In this document: piece by piece, positions 16,447-28,231 of the stretch | Layout: every line of letters starts with the position of its first letter | Position numbering within the stretch: the first letter of the stretch is position 1 | Assembly: GCA_034766995.1 (NCBI GenBank) | Contig: CM068317.1 | Coordinates: 33,761,001-33,825,000 of the forward strand | Direction: 5' to 3' | DNA from: Acanthacorydalis orientalis | Taxonomy: Eukaryota > Arthropoda > Insecta > Megaloptera > Corydalidae | DNA length: 64,000 bases | Made by a program: the position numbers and the translations under genes | Notes under the pieces: model-generated | Databases searched by the model: none | What the model was told of the DNA's origin: nothing | The model's input: only the letters and a program-made list of their open reading frames with translations

Positions 16447-16806
16447 GCCTATAACAGGGGTGGGCAACTTCTTCAATAATAAAAACCACATAAAATACTT
16501 TTTCATACATTTATGAATTTTCAACAACCACAGAAAATATTATTTTAAAATTATATTTATAAATAATAAAAAATACAACTATATAGTAGTCCTACTCACC
16601 AAAGCAGAATATATTTAATCTTTACTCGTTGAAGACTTTGTTGAGTCTTCATTTTTGCAATTAATCATTTAAAATCTGATTATAGATTATTAATATAGAT
16701 TATTAACATAAAAATTTAGGAAAAAATAGCAACGAAACCTGATATTGTCGCAGAAGCCGTACAGAGTAGCTTCGAGAGGTGCAGTTTGCGCACCGTTGGT
16801 TTATAA
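16447..16806 (-). mobile_element. hAT MITE, family 1, copy 1 (unoccupied copy)
   Basis: The element spans 16455-16798 (344 bp). The left end is CAGGGGTGGGCAACTTCTTC. Read inward from the right, the other end is CAACGGTGCGCAAACTGC. Both are decayed forms of the CAGGGGTGGGCAAACT hAT terminus. The 8-bp flanks are GCCTATAA (16447-16454) and GTTTATAA (16799-16806), matching at 6 of 8 with two transitions. The copy at 38696-39346 is homologous in inverted orientation. The two share near-identical stretches such as TAGTAGTCCTACTCACCAAA at about 16,588. At the point where that copy carries a mariner MITE, this one has an intact TATTATTTATAAATATAAT, so it is the empty site. Nothing is encoded. Strand is given relative to the second copy. 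Confidence 0.82.
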
Positions 16807-17659
16807 CATGAAGTATTCACCGAAGTGATCTAAGAGTTAAGATAACAAAATATGAGAGTGATCAAAAAAAGTTTAATATATTAAATTGTCAATTGTTTGC
16901 ATTTTTTTGTAAATACGTTTTAGTTATATAAGTAAATCTAAGTATTAGAATCCTATTATATAAATTACTAATCAATAGATCATTGACATCTATTTTTTTA
17001 CTGGCTATCTCTGCTCGATCGCAAGAAATAATATATCAGTACATGAGTTTTTAACTTTCTTACCCATACAAATTCCCCGATAATGAATTTAATGTTTACA
17101 ACTTCCTTCGTTCTTCAATTGAATCACTTGTTCATAAACAAAACGAAAAAAGTATTTTAATAACGTTGTACTTAAACCATTTTCTTCTATATCTACCAGC
17201 AACAAAAGAGTACCTAGATTATATGCGATAATAAGATTATGTTTTCGTTCGAAATTTCCGTTTTATTGCTTAGAATAGCAAATCTGATAGTAAGGGTTTC
17301 AAACCACTGTTTTTAATTATAACTAATTTATCTTTTGAAATGTATTTCTAAATGCTTTCACTCAAATTTAATAGCAGCACGTATTTAAAAAAAAAATATA
17401 TATATAATGTAATTAATTGTTGAACGATATCGCCAGTAAACGATTTAATTTTAATATATTGCAAAAGTGAAAATTTGAATATCAATTCGTTTGGAGAGTA
17501 GACGGTGAAAAATGATAAATTATTTATATAAAGTAACAATAATCAATATGTTAAGAAAGTTAGAAATGCATTCGTTATTGATTACTTGTTTCGGCGATCA
17601 AAATTTCACTAATTTATGTTCACATACTCTCATATATGTACATACACACATGTAAATAC

Positions 17660-17693
<34 letters not shown>

Positions 17694-17830
17694 GTGTATG
17701 TACATGTGTGTGATTTTCGGCGTCAATAAACATGTATTTGAAAAAATATGACAATTTTTCGCAAGACGAATTACCCAATTAGCATAAAACATCGTATAAG
17801 TTCACTTTCGAATCGGAAAGATGCGTTTAC
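16807..17830. other. AT-rich DNA without a recognisable gene
   Basis: It contains a small compound TA/GTAT microsatellite near 17,659 and nothing else that I can name. Confidence 0.5.
17659..17716. repeat. Compound (TA)n-(TGTA)n microsatellite
   Basis: About 22 bp of TA, then TGTATGTATGTATGTG and TGTGTG-rich DNA to about 17,714. Confidence 0.93.
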
Positions 17831-17863
17831 CTCTTGCTCGCACGAATCTATAAATTAAACGAT

Positions 17864-18286
17864 ATGATAAAAAGCGATTCGCACGATATGAATTACGGAT
17901 TGCAAAAAAAAGAATCAATCGAGAGATATTTAGATACTTGCACGTATAAAATAATAATTCGTTTAAATGATACATTTCAGTTGTTAAAAAACCTGATTTC
18001 TGTACGAAATGTCAAATTTATTATATCTCGTGTAAATGTGTTTTTATATCACATATTTTGGAACATGATGATGTTTCATCATGTTTTAAACATTTCACTT
18101 TTATTTAATAGTAAAAGTAACAATAATCATTTTTTGTTGTTTGACTCTTTTCTTGATATGTCAGTTTTATTTATTGTACAATGTATGGAGTTATGTAAGA
18201 GTTTGGAAAAGCTTTCCAAATTTATCGTTTCAACTAATTGTGATTTAATAAAACTGTTACGATTTACAGTGGTGCAACTGAAATGA
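17864..18286 (+). CDS. Unrecognised 140-residue open reading frame
   Basis: Measured from its first ATG at 17864, this is the longest open frame not built on microsatellite. The open region begins at a TTG 30 bp upstream. The product is Lys/Ser-rich near the start and then has two hydrophobic stretches, at about residues 60-85 and 93-110. A membrane association is conceivable, but I recognise no family. Stops should be frequent at this base composition, so a 140-codon frame is mildly surprising. A perfect hairpin (18062-18085) lies inside it, and the last codons run into a possible Tc1-like end at 18265, which argues against a conserved gene. It could be a chance frame, a decayed transposon gene or an unspliced exon. 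Confidence 0.18.
   Translation: MIKSDSHDMNYGLQKKESIERYLDTCTYKIIIRLNDTFQLLKNLISVRNVKFIISRVNVFLYHIFWNMMMFHHVLNISLLFNSKSNNNHFLLFDSFLDMSVLFIVQCMELCKSLEKLSKFIVSTNCDLIKLLRFTVVQLK
18062..18085. repeat. Perfect 10-bp hairpin
   Basis: AACATGATGA and TCATCATGTT are exact reverse complements around the 4-base loop TGTT. Another short inverted pair (ACTTTTA/TAAAAGT) follows at about 18,099-18,120. The function is unknown. Confidence 0.75.
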
Positions 18287-18300
18287 TTGACACTGAATCA
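18265..18300 (+). mobile_element. Possible single Tc1-like transposon end
   Basis: TACAGTGGTGCAACTG, then AAATGATTGACACTG, begins TA-CAGT. It carries the GTGGTGCAA...GACACT layout seen in some Tc1-like inverted terminal repeats. I could not find a matching inverted end in the next 2 kb, so this is at most one surviving end. It may be coincidence. Confidence 0.2.
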
Positions 18301-18522
18301 AATTATTAATGTTTTACATATTTTATAAAAGTAAAATATTGCATAAAAGTCATCCAATTATATCTTTACAAATTTTTTTTCCTCACTTACGAATGTCCAA
18401 TGAATTACTAATTGTTGAACATTTTTGTTCAGAAAAACTGTTTGTGGTTTAAGGGATGAGAACAAATAATTTGTGAAAGTAAATGCACGAGAGAATCTAC
18501 AATGTCAGAACTACATTTTTCC

Positions 18523-18525
<3 letters not shown>

Positions 18526-18564
<39 letters not shown>
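18526..18564. repeat. (TA)n microsatellite, about 39 bp
   Basis: Pure tract between TTCCAAT and TGTGGCAG. Confidence 0.96.
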
Positions 18565-18567
<3 letters not shown>

Positions 18568-18943
18568 GCAGTCTATCTGTATCACTATTCCTTATACATT
18601 TCTATACCCTTTAAGCTACTGAGTGCAAACTTTATAATGTTACACTATATGATAATGCGGGTAACAGGATATTTGACTACCTCTTCGACTACACAATTTT
18701 TGAAAGTAGAATGATTTTCACATTGAATACAACAAGTAAATGGACGACGATGTTCAAGATTTTAATACAATTTAAAAGAAAAATCATATTTTTCTGATAC
18801 CAAAACCAAAAATATTGTAAACCAAAAGATATTGGAATAATAAACAGATTTGAAACAATTATACAAACGTAGTTTAATTTTTAAATTTTCAGTTTTTTTC
18901 AAAATGCTATACGAGTCTAAGAAACGTCAAATTACAGTTATAT

Positions 18944-19101
18944 ATACATACATGCATATATATATATATATACTATAAAGTACATATAAACCTATAAACA
19001 AGTGGAAAAAGCGTATTAAAATGTGTTGAAAATTTATAAACACGGATTTACTACATGTTCACATTGGAACATGTATGAGATTATATATATATATATATAT
19101 A
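18944..19101. repeat. Two short (TA)n tracts
   Basis: TA-rich runs at about 18,956-18,972 (in a TATATACATACATGCA context) and 19,083-19,101, separated by ordinary DNA. Confidence 0.85.
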
Positions 19102-20250
19102 CATAATATTTTGATAGATACTAAAAATTAACTTTTTTTGAATAATTTAATTTTTTTATTTATTACATAGAGCAATACTTTTTAATTTTTCCAATAATTT
19201 TCAAGTGATTTAGATTGATATACTTTATGGTAATTTGGTTTATAAACGATTTTTTTTTAATCAATTGATATCTTAATTTTTTTAATGATAATCTAATATT
19301 AAAAGTGAATAAAACGATCTATATTGTACTTATTGTACTTGTAAAAGCAAACTAAAAACTGAAAAATAGAAAAACTTTTCTATCTTAAAAAACAATACTA
19401 AATTTATTTAGTACTAAGAATATTAGTAAAGAATATTAAAACATAAAACCATTATTACCAACGAATATTATTTTAAAAATGATTACTAGGAGTGTAGATT
19501 TTGATAAATAAGATGAATTCAATTTGAAATAAGTGCGGTTTATGGTGTGATGAGGTTTGATTCTTTCGTGCAAATCCACTTCGTTGTCTAGTAAATTTAA
19601 TTCTGTTTTTTCTTTCATTTATAATATGTTCGTTCTTTTAGTAAATAAACTTCTAAAATTAATTCTAATCATAACTTCTTAATCCTTGTGGCATTGTTGG
19701 TTTTAAACTCATTTATATTTTACGGTATAAAATAATAAATACCGACACTATGAACTGAATTATATTTAAACATGCAAAATAATATATTCTGTATATGTCT
19801 ATTATTTAAAAAAAGCATTATACACAGTAAAGGTACAAATAAACTATAGCTCACAAAGTTGACCTACTACAAACAATACAATATTTAAATCCAGGTATTG
19901 AAAACAACACATAAATATGACAAATATATTATAATACAGAATTGATTTGTGATAGTAGAATCATTTCGGATAGATTTTGTAAACGACACGCATTCTTCTC
20001 AGACAGTCGCCTTGGGTTGATTTCTTTTTTCCATAATAAAGGTATTATTGTAATTTTATTGCCACACATATAATAAGATATAGATCTGTACTATTGTAGG
20101 CAATAGGCATCTCAACTAGACTAGACATAACGGAGAGTTTTTTTTATGGGCGTATTGCAGCCGTCTGTCTGCCCCTTTCTTTAAGGGTAGCGTGTAGCCA
20201 TTCATATACAAAACATACCGGTGTTGTAGACTGTGTACTCAGGTACGTAC

Positions 20251-20253
<3 letters not shown>

Positions 20254-20303
<50 letters not shown>
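20254..20303. repeat. (TA)n microsatellite, about 50 bp
   Basis: Pure tract, the first of a pair separated by only about 56 bp of unique DNA. Confidence 0.97.
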
Positions 20304-20305
<2 letters not shown>

Positions 20306-20357
20306 AGCTATTTGTATGTAATATACACCTCTGCATCCAATGTACATATAAAAATAT

Positions 20358-20359
<2 letters not shown>

Positions 20360-20427
<68 letters not shown>
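20360..20427. repeat. (TA)n microsatellite, about 68 bp
   Basis: Pure tract, the second of the pair. Two overlapping frames of 86 and 102 residues across both tracts are artefacts. Confidence 0.97.
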
Positions 20428-20429
<2 letters not shown>

Positions 20430-20431
<2 letters not shown>

Positions 20432-20752
20432 ATTGATATTTAAAAAAAACAAAAATATCCATAAATACTTTTAATTAATCTCAGGGATATCCGGAACGAC
20501 TAGTCATCAATATATTTCAGTTTCCTGTTGATTAAATCAAATATATATTTTTATTTTTTCCACAAATCAGTTTGTTATACTCTGATGATATCATAATATT
20601 GGTTTAATTGGTTTATCGTAGAATTTGTTATTTTCGGAAATGACTTAAATTTTCCGTTTAATTATTCATATTATTCACTTGAAAAATATTACTAACTTGA
20701 AAATTATTTTTCTATTGAATCTTAATTTATTCAAATCATAACGTATTTAAAG

Positions 20753-20799
<47 letters not shown>

Positions 20800-21520
20800 T
20801 ACAGAAACGAACGGATTTAAATTAAATTATAAATTACTGCCATTAAGTTGTTTTAAACGATATCCAAGGGGAAATAATTTAAAAACCCAACTGCATATTT
20901 CTTATAATCTTAATAATTCTACATAGTATATTCATAATGTTTCAAAACGTGGGCGTGTTATGTGCTTATGAATGCATTGTCTTGAATTTTATCCGGAAGT
21001 AAGGTCTTTAAAGCCGTTAGAGTAACTGTGAAATATTGCATCGTAATATCCTATATAAGGGCTGATGATTTTTTTAAAATATGTCTATTGTGACCAATGA
21101 AAGAAATCGTGAATGCATTTCCGAATCATGTTAACGTCAATCTTCACAACGTACGGTACCAGAATACACCTCTGTATTTGTAACATAACAATTTACGCGA
21201 CATTAAAAGTGCGTTTTGTGACACCCAGAATTCTGGATTCCGTCAGTCAAGACTAGTTTATTGTACATGTTGTATAACACAAAAGGACCTTTTATATGCA
21301 TTCGTCACAGTTTCTCAATATTATCTTTATATATTTTTATGTATGTATTCGAAAAAAAAGTTTTATGTGGGACGTATGCATCACACATCAATCTACAAGA
21401 AATATTTAATGGATTTAACGCTTCGTCCGTTGATAAACCAAACATATGTAACGGACGATATATTTTTTATGTAAATTGATTACTGTGTTGGATTTGTTGC
21501 ATTGTCGGTTTTCTTTATCA

Positions 21521-21524
<4 letters not shown>
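20430..21524. other. Gene-free DNA
   Basis: One TA tract lies near 20,755. The stretch at 20,930-21,260 is richer in GC and contains the palindrome CCAGAATTCTGG at about 21,225, followed 16 bases later by CTAGT. I could not identify it. Confidence 0.5.
20755..20794. repeat. (TA)n microsatellite, about 40 bp
   Basis: Pure tract between AAAGAT and AACTGTAC. Confidence 0.96.
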
Positions 21525-21581
<57 letters not shown>

Positions 21582-21597
21582 GTATGTATGTATGTAT
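21525..21597. repeat. Compound (TA)n-(TGTA)n microsatellite
   Basis: About 41 bp of TA, GTATATATATATA, then four TGTA units. These run directly into a retrotransposon tail with no spacer. Confidence 0.96.
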
Positions 21598-21650
21598 GGG
21601 AGAGGTCCTTATCCAGCAGTGGATTAACAGAGGCTAAGGATGATGATTAT
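21598..21650 (+). mobile_element. 3' tail of a non-LTR retrotransposon
   Basis: GGGAGAGGTCCTTATCCAGC, then AGTGGATTAACAGAGGCTAAGGATGATGATT. This matches the kind of 3' end (GAGGTCCTTGTCCAGCAGTGGA...GGCTGATGATGATGA) carried by RTE/CR1-like LINEs in many invertebrates, with the simple tail reduced to three GAT units. Only the last 50 bp survive, as expected of a severely 5'-truncated insertion. A (TA)n tract abuts it on each side. Confidence 0.6.
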
Positions 21651-21654
21651 ATTG

Positions 21655-21656
<2 letters not shown>

Positions 21657-21708
<52 letters not shown>
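21657..21708. repeat. (TA)n microsatellite, about 52 bp
   Basis: It follows the LINE tail after TATATTGAT, so the retrotransposon remnant is sandwiched between two TA tracts. Confidence 0.96.
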
Positions 21709-21711
<3 letters not shown>

Positions 21712-22677
21712 CTTTGATAATATTATAGAAATATGTAAACATAGAAAAAGAATCATATATACACAATCATATTTTCAGATTCATTATTAGAATTAATTTT
21801 AATCTTATTAGCATACATATAATCTCCGACATTGTATGACTAATTACTTCGGATCAGAAAGGCACTTTTTAATTACTGAATCGTTTATTAGAAAGACATG
21901 GCATTAATGTCTCGAAAATATTATGGACTAAATTAAAAAAAGACTGAAAAACCAGATGCCCCAGTTACAAATCATAAACAATCTGCATCTTCCCATCATT
22001 TCAACACATCCATACGCATAAATGACATTCACAATAACCCTAATGCGTGCTCAACTCCGTTATGTTATCGCAATTACCATAATTAAAACAAAATAAAAAT
22101 CCATTAAGTAAGAACGTGTGTCGGTATATTAAAACAAAAATATAAATAAGAATGCACACATATACACACTAAGCATGAATATTACATGACCATTTAAAAA
22201 CTATGAAGATAGTTTGAAAATTTATGATCGTAGAATGATGCGTGTTTCGTTCTTGTTTTACAACTTTTCAAAATACTTTACGCTATATATTACACGCTTG
22301 TTTTCTTCGGGAAACTTTTATGGAACATTTTTTTAAGAAAAAAAATCGTGTTAAATAATTCAAGAGATGTGGTGTTGTGCTCTTGTAATACTCAGTATAA
22401 GATAAAACTCCACGTGTATTGTTTGTCGTCGACAGTGAATCTACTACAGCCAGTAGCAATATTCAAGTTCGTATCAGCCGGAAGCAAAAAACTCGCATTT
22501 CTCTTTCAGATGTTATAACAATTATCATTTTTTTTTTAGTTGAAGTTAAACGCAGATGTCAATTGGACAAAACTGTTTGAAAATATCAAGATTCATACTT
22601 TCGACACTTCAATATCAAAAACACGTTTCATTTCCTTTAGGTCAATAAACTTTTTGTCAACAGTTTTTTTTTTCAAC

Positions 22678-22746
<69 letters not shown>

Positions 22747-23560
22747 GTGTGTGAATTACATATGGCATTTAGAAAGACCTGTTATATTTTTCTTAAAAAA
22801 AGTATCCTTCAAAAAACGGATGTATTACTTTTTCAAACCCAATTTATTATTTCTCACAATCAACTATCAGAAACGATAGTTAAATAATTTTAATTTAAAT
22901 AGACCACTTAAAAGTAATTTATCACATATTCTCCAACATAAAGTTTCTTTTAATAGTATTATTGACTAGATTGAACCTTGACTTTCTCGGTGCTAAACAT
23001 TTCATAACAACAATAACTACTTTTACTGCAATAAATTTAGTACAGCTTTGTGTACGACACTTGTTAGTTGGAGGACTAAGATTTTTAATGGGATTTATTC
23101 TCTGTACTAAAAAGTAATTTAAACAGAAGTATAGTATTATACTTCTTCATGTTAAATTTGTTTGTGACGATACATATTGGCTCATAAGTTTTATTCTTTT
23201 TTTCAGGTTATGTTCTTCAAACATACCTCTGTATATATTATCTGCAACAGGTTTTGACCTTTCAGAAATCTTTAGGTTAAGTCTTACATTAAAAATTTAA
23301 CTAAATTAAATTCGGTCTATACAACCGGAAAATGGATATAAATTCAGAAAAAAATCATATCAGATAACAAAAATGACCGAAGAAATAAATATAAAAATTA
23401 ATTACAACAAAATCACAAATAATGAACATACACTAATTTGAAAACATGTCAAATAGATTATTATGTATTTCTAACAAGATCTAAATTCATAATTGGTTGT
23501 TTTATTAACGAACTTTTATCAAACTTATTTATTATTTTCATTGTTTATTGTATATAAATA
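21709..23560. other. AT-rich DNA without a recognisable gene
   Basis: It holds one long TA tract near 22,680. The stretch at 22,390-22,515 is GC-richer and ends in a splice-acceptor-like CTCTTTCAG, but no coding frame follows beyond the TA tract. Confidence 0.45.
22680..22744. repeat. (TA)n microsatellite, about 65 bp
   Basis: Pure tract inside a 115-codon frame that exists only because TA repeats carry no stops. Confidence 0.97.
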
Positions 23561-23891
23561 GACAACATTTCAGTATTGGAAATTTTTAAATAAGAAATTA
23601 TTGTATTTTGAGGGATTTTCAATCATTTTTGAAAATGCATTTAGTCACAACGTGAATCTATTTTTTATAATAATAACCCACATTTCTCGTCACTTTATCT
23701 GCAACATGGCCGTCTGCAGCCAGCTAGCGAATGTGGTGTATAAGGAAATTTTCACAATGGATGGGTTTCATGTTTAATTCACTAAGTTTCGTACTTAGAT
23801 ATTTTTTATATTTAAATATATCAAGTTGTAAAAACCAATAAACAGTTTTTTCTTTTTATTTTCCCGTCAATTTTGATGGGCTATATACTAG
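23561..23891 (+). mobile_element. Helitron-like element, copy A, 3' end
   Basis: The 3' side carries the hairpin CCCGTCAATTTTGATGGG (23863-23880, one mismatch), then seven bases, then CTAG (23888-23891) before a T. A short hairpin a few bases before CTRR, with a T as host base, is the Helitron 3' signature. Copy B (51519-51873) is an inverted homologue, roughly 80% alike by eye over the last 226 bp. Weaker similarity extends to a shared GACAACATT at 23561. The 5' TC end could not be placed. No Rep or helicase coding is present, so this is non-autonomous. Confidence 0.6.
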
Positions 23892-24165
23892 TTGTTATAT
23901 ACGAATTTGACAATGCTTTTTTATCCAAATAAGTGTTGTTTTTATTATTTATTTCGAAGTGTTTATTTACTCTTACAGTTTAAAAACATACATTATACTG
24001 AATTTAATATAAAAAATGTAAAGTATAAAATAAGAACTGTATAAATGTAAAACAGCTTGAAGCAGAAGATCAATTTTCAGACATTTCTGTAATTCTGTAA
24101 AGAATTAGCTATTTGAATTTGTTTCTGTTGAATTTTATTACAGTATTTTAATTTTTTCATGATTA

Positions 24166-24167
24166 TG

Positions 24168-24201
<34 letters not shown>

Positions 24202-24203
24202 CG
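24166..24203. repeat. Compound (TA)n-(TG)n microsatellite
   Basis: About 21 bp of TA followed by about 17 bp of GT, then a decayed GTATGT-rich stretch to about 24,230. Confidence 0.95.
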
Positions 24204-24978
24204 TATGTCTATGTGTATGTGATGTATGTACCTACATGCATATGTTTATACCTTTATGGAATTTTAATACAAATTTTACAAATTTTTTCCATCTAATTTG
24301 TTCTGCATACAGCCTAACCATACGACCACAAAAATATAATGAAATGATATCCGCATGCTTACATTTATTAGCAATACATTAATTTTTATGTATTTTACAT
24401 ATATTATAATAAGTGGAATTTAATTTAAATCTATTATTGATAAAAATAGCAAAACATAGGCATTCTAACACAGGCACTGCATCTATTTAAGAAAATAAAT
24501 CTGTCTATCGATCATTTAAGTATTAATACTTGACAAATAAATATGAATATCAGACACTTGACTCATGTTTTCAAATTATTCCAAATATATAAATTATATA
24601 CTAAAAAAAGAAATTTGTTTTGTAGTTTTAGACTTGAATATGAGAGGTGTTTGAAGAGCGAACTGGTATCAGCGAATTTATTAACATATGAAATTATTAA
24701 AAAAATATATATATTTATAAGTATTAAGTACCAACATCTTTTTTCATTTATATATGGATACTCATATATCTATAAAATGTATATTTATACTCAATATAAC
24801 AATTTAAACAGATAAGGCGATTCAAACAGTTATGTAGCGCCAGTGCGTATGGAATATACAGACCACTGGTCGCTATCAGTTGAGTCCGTTTACCGTCAAA
24901 ATCGAATTAATCCGTAAATGTTTTTAATTCATTAGCTAGCCGATAGAACAGGTCATTGGTCCGGTAGGTTCAAGGTTT

Positions 24979-24982
<4 letters not shown>

Positions 24983-25046
<64 letters not shown>
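24983..25046. repeat. (TA)n microsatellite, about 64 bp
   Basis: Pure tract directly after GGTTTTTTCA and before TGTATATAAA. Confidence 0.97.
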
Positions 25047-25053
<7 letters not shown>

Positions 25054-26169
25054 AATTAAAAAATGTATGAATATTTCTTATTATGTGATGTTATTTGATC
25101 ATCTATTGCCACCGATTACATTATGTTTGGTATCATTGGAAGTACCTTCTTATTAGACACTATTCAGTATACATCAACACATATACATACAAAGCAATCT
25201 GATAAGATTATATGAAATAAGACCAATTCAATAAAATAATACATTTCTTTTTCATTAGTAAAAATGATCAAGTATTCAAGAAGAAAATATATTAATAAAT
25301 ATGTAAATAATAGTACAGTTTCTAACTACTACTATTGTGTACATATATTTTTTAATATACAGTCAAAAAATCGATTTCAATTTTCTTTTTCAGACAATCG
25401 AGAATTGTATTTTAATAGAAAGCAGTTACTTTTAAATTTAAATATCTCATCATGACAAATTTACGATGAAGTATATAATTAATTGCTAGAAATGAATTCA
25501 TATTTAAAGTAGACACTAAAATCTAAAAACATATCGTGTATTCTATAGCAAAAGTCTTAGGTATCTTCTTCAACCATCAATATTCTTCAATAAATGTTCT
25601 ATTAATTGATTGAAACAAAAAAATAGCGATGATTAATTAACATTATCTTCGCAAAAAAACAATTTCATATACAAACTAAACTATTTCTAGACTATTTGTA
25701 AAGAACGAACCGATTTATGAGCACATATATTTTTTTCAAATAAAATAAGTGTTTCATTGCATGCTGTTTTTAATTGTACATTTCAATTACATTTAAGTAA
25801 AATTACAGTAAAGTATAATCAAAACCGCCAATTAAAAAATGTTCATTTTTATTTCATAACAAGTTCATGAATATCGCATGAGACTTGCCGCCGTTTTAAA
25901 CATACTTGTATCACAATGGCTCACTTATTGGTATTATTATTTAATAGCACAATGTCTCAATTTATTATTTTAGAATCATCACTTATAATGATTTGTTATT
26001 TTAATAGTGTTCGACTTAGTCATTCTTCTCATGCAATTAGTGCTTTTTTATGTTAATGCGTTTAATACAAACTGCAATTATTCAATTTATATTTATTTAA
26101 TGATTTTAATGCTGCACTTACTGGAAAATTTTATTTTCAATGACGTCAACATATAAGTATGCTTATGAA

Positions 26170-26212
26170 TTATATATGTATATATACATATACATACATA
26201 TATATATATATA
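26170..26212. repeat. Irregular TA/CATA microsatellite
   Basis: TATATATGTATATATACATATACATACATA-like DNA ending in a short pure TA run. It is interrupted by C and G substitutions. Confidence 0.9.
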
Positions 26213-26666
26213 AGAAAATAAATAATCATTATTTAGTCTATAGTTCGCACATTTAATTCAATTGAAAAAATTACTTTATTTATTTTAATAAGTTCCCGTT
26301 AAGTCAATGTACTTCTCTCAGTGTATTTCAAGGTTTGTTATTTATGACACTGTTGAAGAAGTCATTTTCATTAAAGGCTATATCTATTGTTCTGCGCCGA
26401 TAAAGAAAAATTGTTTGCAAAATTTATTTTAAAATAAACGATAAGCAACAAAGTTGATAAATACAGAGCGATTTCTCCAAACCCTCGAGAAATTAATTTT
26501 GATAATAATATAAATAATCACAGAATTAATTACTGTAGAGTACTCTTCTACGAAACAATGAATGGTATATATTGAATTAAAAATCGAGTATTTAAGAGAG
26601 TTCTGTTTTTGTTTCTATGTTAATAACAAACATTATTTTTCTACCAAATCTAATATTTTTATTTTC

Positions 26667-26669
<3 letters not shown>

Positions 26670-26722
<53 letters not shown>
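26670..26722. repeat. (TA)n microsatellite, about 53 bp
   Basis: Pure tract between TTTTCTGAA and ATTATTTAAATG. Confidence 0.97.
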
Positions 26723-26726
<4 letters not shown>

Positions 26727-27699
26727 TTTAAATGCGTCACGGATATAATAAAAATTTCGACATGATTTAACTGTGTTATCTTAAAACTCGACACGTGTTT
26801 AATGGTTTTAGCAATAAAATATAAATAGGTCATCTTTTGTTCAATAACTTAATACATAAAATAATATTATTGTTAATCAACAATTAATTAATACAAAATA
26901 TTGTTCGTTTTTATTTGGAATATGAGCTATATATTATTTCTAATGCGTCTTATTGATTAAACATTCTTTAATTACATGGTATGTACTTGGGTTTATAATC
27001 ATTATTATTTTATCTTGGAAAAAATAATGTTTAAATTGCTTAACAAATTGATATTATTCTAATAGTTATGAAAAAATTATGATGAACGTTATGAATCAAT
27101 AATCATTAATAGAAATGAGATTCAAAATTTTTATATGAAACTTATAAATATAATTTGTCTTATTACTTAATCTTTTCGTAGTATCTTAAATATGCAATAC
27201 ATAATATTTTCAACAGCTAACCGAAAGTGAATTCAGTTAACAATCTTTAATTATAACACTTGTATATAACACTTGTATACACTACTATACAATTCACTTG
27301 AAAATACATGAATTGATTCCAATGAATTATTGACGAGGAATAATATGAATCACAATGAACAATGATTAAAATTTCTGTTGTAATAATATTTATGTAATGC
27401 AATCGGAGTAGCCAAATTACCTTCACTCGAACATACACCGGAATGTTGAGTGAAGGTATATCTGGTATTTGAATTATTTAATACTTTTCAGGTCAATTAT
27501 CTAATTATTACGTTTGTATTTCAACTATTTCCGAAATTTCGAGAAAGAGACTCAAATTGAAACAAATAATTGAAATATTTTATAAGCTCACACCGACATT
27601 CCTTTACGGTCATTAATATAACACTCATTAATACATATTACACGTACATTATCTTATTTTAATGTCTGAAAAGTGTTCTAGTAATTAGGTATGTGGGTA

Positions 27700-27715
27700 T
27701 ATACACAACACACGC

Positions 27716-27795
<80 letters not shown>
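27700..27795. repeat. Three-part microsatellite: CA/CATA, (TA)n, (GA)n
   Basis: ACACAACACACGCATACATACATACA leads into about 37 bp of TA. That switches without a spacer to about 32 bp of GA ending GGGGTAC. It is the only GA array in the window. Confidence 0.96.
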
Positions 27796-27800
<5 letters not shown>

Positions 27801-28170
27801 CATAATATCAAATTTCCTAATACTTAAATTACCATATAACAATTTTAATACACATTTATCACTTGGTAATAATATGGTTTTTACATATAATTCAAAATTG
27901 CAAAATCAATATTCTCAAATGGATATTTGACTTGCTTTGTGTATATATATATATATAATATGGTTCAAAAGTCAATCGACATTTTAGTTTTCGATTCATT
28001 TTTTTTTAAAATATATATTAAAGTAACAAAGTCATTAGTAAATAAATACCCCAATAAATGACATCTTCGGTAAAAAGTACCCAATATAAAAACACTATTT
28101 ACGATGTTTATCAAAACATACGATATTCGTATTAAAAATATGGTGACTTACACTTTGTAATCTCTGATTC

Positions 28171-28173
<3 letters not shown>

Positions 28174-28229
<56 letters not shown>

Positions 28230-28231
28230 TA
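28174..28231. repeat. (TA)n microsatellite, about 50 bp
   Basis: Pure tract ending ATACATATATATTTG. Confidence 0.96.

Larger units (their letters stand above)
18300..20250. other. AT-rich DNA without a recognisable gene
   Basis: Three small to medium TA tracts occur. A GC-richer stretch at about 19,985-20,250 (with CAGCCGTCTGTCTGCCCC) has no recognised identity. Confidence 0.5.

Noticed and set aside
20144..20462. Overlapping minus-strand frames of 86 and 102 codons
   Set aside because: Both span two TA tracts. Outside the tracts the open portions are short and unrecognisable.
21220..21258. CCAGAATTCTGG palindrome followed by CTAGT
   Set aside because: The 16-base spacing and lack of a second copy make a Helitron end unlikely.
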